Part shown: positions 50,776-53,418 of the stretch, piece by piece
How the letters are laid out: each line of letters begins with the position of its first letter
Numbering within the stretch: the stretch's first letter is position 1
From: an uncultured Lachnospiraceae bacterium
GTDB taxonomy: Bacteria; Bacillota; Clostridia; Lachnospirales; Lachnospiraceae
DNA: 53,418 nt
Direction of reading: 5' to 3'
Assembly (NCBI GenBank): GCA_902796595.1
Contig: CADBPM010000041.1
Coordinates: 1-53,418 of the forward strand
Made by a program: the position numbers and the translations under genes
The notes under the pieces: model-generated
What the model was told of the DNA's origin: nothing
What the model saw: the letters and a program-made list of their open reading frames with translations, nothing else
Database searches by the model: none

Positions 50776-53418
50776 ATGTCAAACAAATGGGTCTATATGT
50801 TCACTGAAGGTAACGCAAACATGCGTGAACTTCTTGGTGGAAAGGGCGCTAACCTTGCAGAAATGACCAATATCGGTCTTCCTGTTCCTCAGGGCTTCAC
50901 AATCACAACAGAAGCTTGTACTCAGTACTATGAGGACGGACGTAAGATCAATGACGAGATCATGGCTCAGGCTATGGAAGGTGTTAAGAAGATGGAAGAG
51001 CTGAACGGAAAGAAGTTCGGCGATCTCAAGAATCCTCTTCTTGTATCAGTTCGTTCAGGTGCCAGAGCTTCTATGCCTGGTATGATGGATACAATCCTTA
51101 ATCTTGGTCTTAACGACGATGTTGTTGCTGCAATGATCGCTGGTAACCCAGATCCTAAATTCGAAAGATTCGTTTATGATTCATACAGAAGATTTATCCA
51201 GATGTTCTCTGATGTAGTTATGGAAGTTGGTAAGAAGTATTTCGAACAGCTTATCGATGCTATGAAAGAGAAAAAGGGTGTTAAGTTCGACGTAGAGCTT
51301 ACTGCTGCAGACCTCAAGGAACTTGCAGAGCAGTTTAAGGCTGAATATAAGAAGCAGCTCGGTGAGGATTTCCCTTCAGATCCTGTTGTACAGCTTAAGC
51401 TCGCTATCGAAGCTGTATTCAGATCATGGGACAACCCACGTGCCAATGTCTACAGAAGAGACAACGATATCCCTTATTCATGGGGAACAGCTGTAAACGT
51501 AATGCCTATGGTATTTGGTAACCTTAACGATGAGTCAGGTACCGGTGTTGCATTTACTCGTGATCCTGCAACTGGTGAGAAGAAGCTCATGGGTGAGTTC
51601 CTTAAGAACGCTCAGGGTGAAGACGTTGTTGCCGGTGTTCGTACTCCTATGCCTATCCAGCAGATGGAAGAAGAATTCCCAGAAGCTTATGCAGACTTCG
51701 TAAAGGTTTGCAAGACTCTTGAGGATCATTATCATGATATGCAGGATATGGAGTTCACTGTTGAAAACAGAAAGCTCTATATGCTTCAGTGCCGTAATGG
51801 TAAGAGAACAGCTCAGGCTGCTCTTAAGATCGCTTGTGACCTCGTTGATGAGGGAATGAAGACTGAGAAGGAAGCTGTTGCGATGATCGATCCTCGTAAC
51901 CTTGATACACTTCTTCATCCTCAGTTCGACGCTGCTGCCATCAAGGCTGCTACTCCTATCGGAAAGGGACTTGGAGCTTCTCCTGGTGCTGCTTGCGGTA
52001 AGATCGTATTTACAGCTGACGATGCTACGGAATGGGCTGCAAAGGGTGAGAAGGTTATCCTTGTTCGTCTTGAGACTTCTCCAGAAGATATCACTGGTAT
52101 GAAGAGTGCAGAAGGTATCCTTACAGTTCGTGGTGGTATGACAAGCCATGCCGCAGTTGTTGCCCGTGGTATGGGTGAGTGCTGCGTATCTGGTTGCGGC
52201 GATATCAACATGGATGAAGAGAATAAGAAGTTCACACTTGGTGGAAAGGAATTCCATGAAGGAGACTTCATTTCTATAGATGGTACTACAGGTAAGATCT
52301 ATGATGGAATTATCAAGACTGTAGATGCTTCTATTGCTGGTGAGTTCGGTCGTATCATGGCTTGGGCTGATAAGTATAGAAAGCTTAAGGTTCGTACAAA
52401 TGCAGATACTCCTGCAGATGCCAAGAAGGCTCGTGAACTTGGTGCAGAAGGTATCGGTCTTTGCCGTACAGAGCATATGTTCTTCGATGAGACAAGAATT
52501 GCTGCATTCCGTGAAATGATCTGCTCAGATACCAAGGAAGAAAGAGAAGCTGCTCTTGAAAAGATCCTTCCTTATCAGCAGGGAGACTTCGAAGGTCTCT
52601 TCGAAGCTATGGAAGGTAACCCAACAACAATCAGATTCCTTGATCCACCTCTTCATGAATTCGTACCTCAGACAGAGGAAGATATCAAGAAGCTTGCAGA
52701 TGCTCAGCATAAGAGCGTTGAAGAAATCAAGGCTATCATTGCTGGTCTCAAGGAATTCAACCCTATGATGGGTCACAGAGGATGCCGTCTTACAGTTACA
52801 TTCCCAGAAATAGCTGTAATGCAGACAAAGGCTATCATTCGTGCAGCTATCAATGTAACAAAGAAGCACTCTGACTGGAAGATAGTTCCTGAGATCATGA
52901 TTCCACTTGTTGGCGATCCTAAGGAATTCAAGTTCGTTAAGAAGATCGTTGTAGAGACAGCTGATGCTGAGATCAAGGCTTCAGGTCTTGATATCAAGTA
53001 TGAAGTTGGTACTATGATCGAGATCCCAAGAGCTGCTCTTCTTGCTGATGAGATCGCTAAGGAAGCTGACTTCTTCTGCTTCGGTACAAACGACCTTACT
53101 CAGATGACATACGGCTTCTCACGTGATGATGCTGGTAAGTTCCTTGGCGCTTACTATGATGAGAAGATCTTTGAGTCTGATCCATTTGCAAAGCTTGACC
53201 AGGAAGGTGTTGGTAAGCTTATGGATACAGCACTTAAGCTTGGTCGTCCAGTAAATGCTAAGCTTCACGCTGGTATCTGTGGTGAGCACGGTGGAGATCC
53301 TTCATCAGTAGAGTTCTGCCATAAGATCGGCCTTGACTATGTAAGCTGCTCACCTTTCCGTGTACCTGTTGCAAGACTTGCTGCAGCACAGGCAGCTATC
53401 GCCGAGTCACGTCAGTAA
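50776..53418 (+). CDS. ppdK: Pyruvate, phosphate dikinase
   Basis: This 880-residue enzyme interconverts pyruvate, ATP and phosphate with PEP, AMP and pyrophosphate, a key glycolytic or anaplerotic step in anaerobes that use pyrophosphate. The N-terminal ATP-grasp domain begins GGKGANLAEM; the swivelling His domain carries the phosphohistidine His458 in GGMTSHAAVVARG; the C-terminal PEP/pyruvate TIM barrel has EGIGLCRTEHMF and MIEIPRAALLAD, and ends with HAGICGEHGG. The gene is complete, with its stop as the last base of the window. Codon choice is more biased than in its neighbours (many GCT, GGT and CTT codons), as expected for a highly expressed gene. Confidence 0.97.
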   Translation: MSNKWVYMFTEGNANMRELLGGKGANLAEMTNIGLPVPQGFTITTEACTQYYEDGRKINDEIMAQAMEGVKKMEELNGKKFGDLKNPLLVSVRSGARASMPGMMDTILNLGLNDDVVAAMIAGNPDPKFERFVYDSYRRFIQMFSDVVMEVGKKYFEQLIDAMKEKKGVKFDVELTAADLKELAEQFKAEYKKQLGEDFPSDPVVQLKLAIEAVFRSWDNPRANVYRRDNDIPYSWGTAVNVMPMVFGNLNDESGTGVAFTRDPATGEKKLMGEFLKNAQGEDVVAGVRTPMPIQQMEEEFPEAYADFVKVCKTLEDHYHDMQDMEFTVENRKLYMLQCRNGKRTAQAALKIACDLVDEGMKTEKEAVAMIDPRNLDTLLHPQFDAAAIKAATPIGKGLGASPGAACGKIVFTADDATEWAAKGEKVILVRLETSPEDITGMKSAEGILTVRGGMTSHAAVVARGMGECCVSGCGDINMDEENKKFTLGGKEFHEGDFISIDGTTGKIYDGIIKTVDASIAGEFGRIMAWADKYRKLKVRTNADTPADAKKARELGAEGIGLCRTEHMFFDETRIAAFREMICSDTKEEREAALEKILPYQQGDFEGLFEAMEGNPTTIRFLDPPLHEFVPQTEEDIKKLADAQHKSVEEIKAIIAGLKEFNPMMGHRGCRLTVTFPEIAVMQTKAIIRAAINVTKKHSDWKIVPEIMIPLVGDPKEFKFVKKIVVETADAEIKASGLDIKYEVGTMIEIPRAALLADEIAKEADFFCFGTNDLTQMTYGFSRDDAGKFLGAYYDEKIFESDPFAKLDQEGVGKLMDTALKLGRPVNAKLHAGICGEHGGDPSSVEFCHKIGLDYVSCSPFRVPVARLAAAQAAIAESRQ

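Noticed and set aside
51535..52476. 313-codon antisense frame within ppdK
   Set aside because: It mirrors the biased codon usage of a highly expressed gene. The translation is Ser/Leu/Thr-rich with no family motif and no ribosome binding site.

Overview
The window reads as a stretch of chromosome from an anaerobic, low-GC, Gram-positive-type Firmicute, most likely family Lachnospiraceae (Butyrivibrio/Roseburia-like). This is inferred from protein flavour and gene content: a sensory [FeFe]-hydrogenase-like protein, the cdaA-cdaR pair, YitT, a CcpA-type cre site, CDP-glycerol wall-polymer genes, 2-hydroxyacyl-CoA dehydratase proteins, pyruvate phosphate dikinase, and tRNA genes without an encoded CCA. 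Nearly all genes lie on the plus strand; only the glycogen-debranching enzyme and the polyprenyl sugar-phosphate transferase are on the minus strand. No prophage, IS transposase, rRNA or CRISPR array was found.

Layout. 0.4-4.8 kb: citrate synthase, convergent glgX, and a Nudix hydrolase. 4.8-9.1 kb: a FIST sensor followed by a 1029-residue protein joining ferredoxin, a hydrogenase-like H domain, a second Fe-S domain, a degenerate GGDEF, an intact EAL and a PAS-like tail. This looks like a redox or gas sensor wired to c-di-GMP breakdown and is the best candidate here for an undescribed system. 9.2-12.8 kb: two unknown membrane proteins, then cdaA and cdaR (c-di-AMP). 12.8-19.6 kb: a wall-polymer locus with three glycerophosphotransferase-type enzymes, a TagGH-like exporter and TagD. 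19.6-27.3 kb: M18 aminopeptidase, minus-strand sugar-phosphate transferase, HtrA, 23S rRNA methyltransferase and amidase. 27.3-29.4 kb: RdgB, a YfcE-type phosphoesterase and six tRNA genes (Pro, Gly, Arg, His, Gln, Leu) behind a consensus promoter. 29.6-32.6 kb: a 2-hydroxyacyl-CoA-dehydratase-like protein and a second one fused to its activator ATPase. 32.8-40 kb: YitT, glmM, trigger factor, clpP, clpX and rarA. 40-53.4 kb: a secreted SleB-type hydrolase with a cre-controlled promoter, glutaminyl-tRNA synthetase, a DUF2225 protein, an M16C peptidase, era, recO, a lipoprotein, glycyl-tRNA synthetase and pyruvate phosphate dikinase, which ends exactly at the window edge.

The intergenic DNA is unusually rich in small palindromes. 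A composite element of exactly 102 bp occurs three times, plus one 35-bp solo hairpin derived from it; its ends suggest a TA-targeting MITE. A second palindrome family begins inside the stop codons of clpX and the glycyl-tRNA synthetase gene. A run of five hairpins sits between two tRNA genes. An ABC permease gene has a strong ribosome binding site facing an ATA/ATT codon instead of a normal start. A promoter-to-terminator unit of about 65 nt upstream of the rRNA methyltransferase may be a small RNA or attenuator. All calls are from reading the sequence; no database search was possible.
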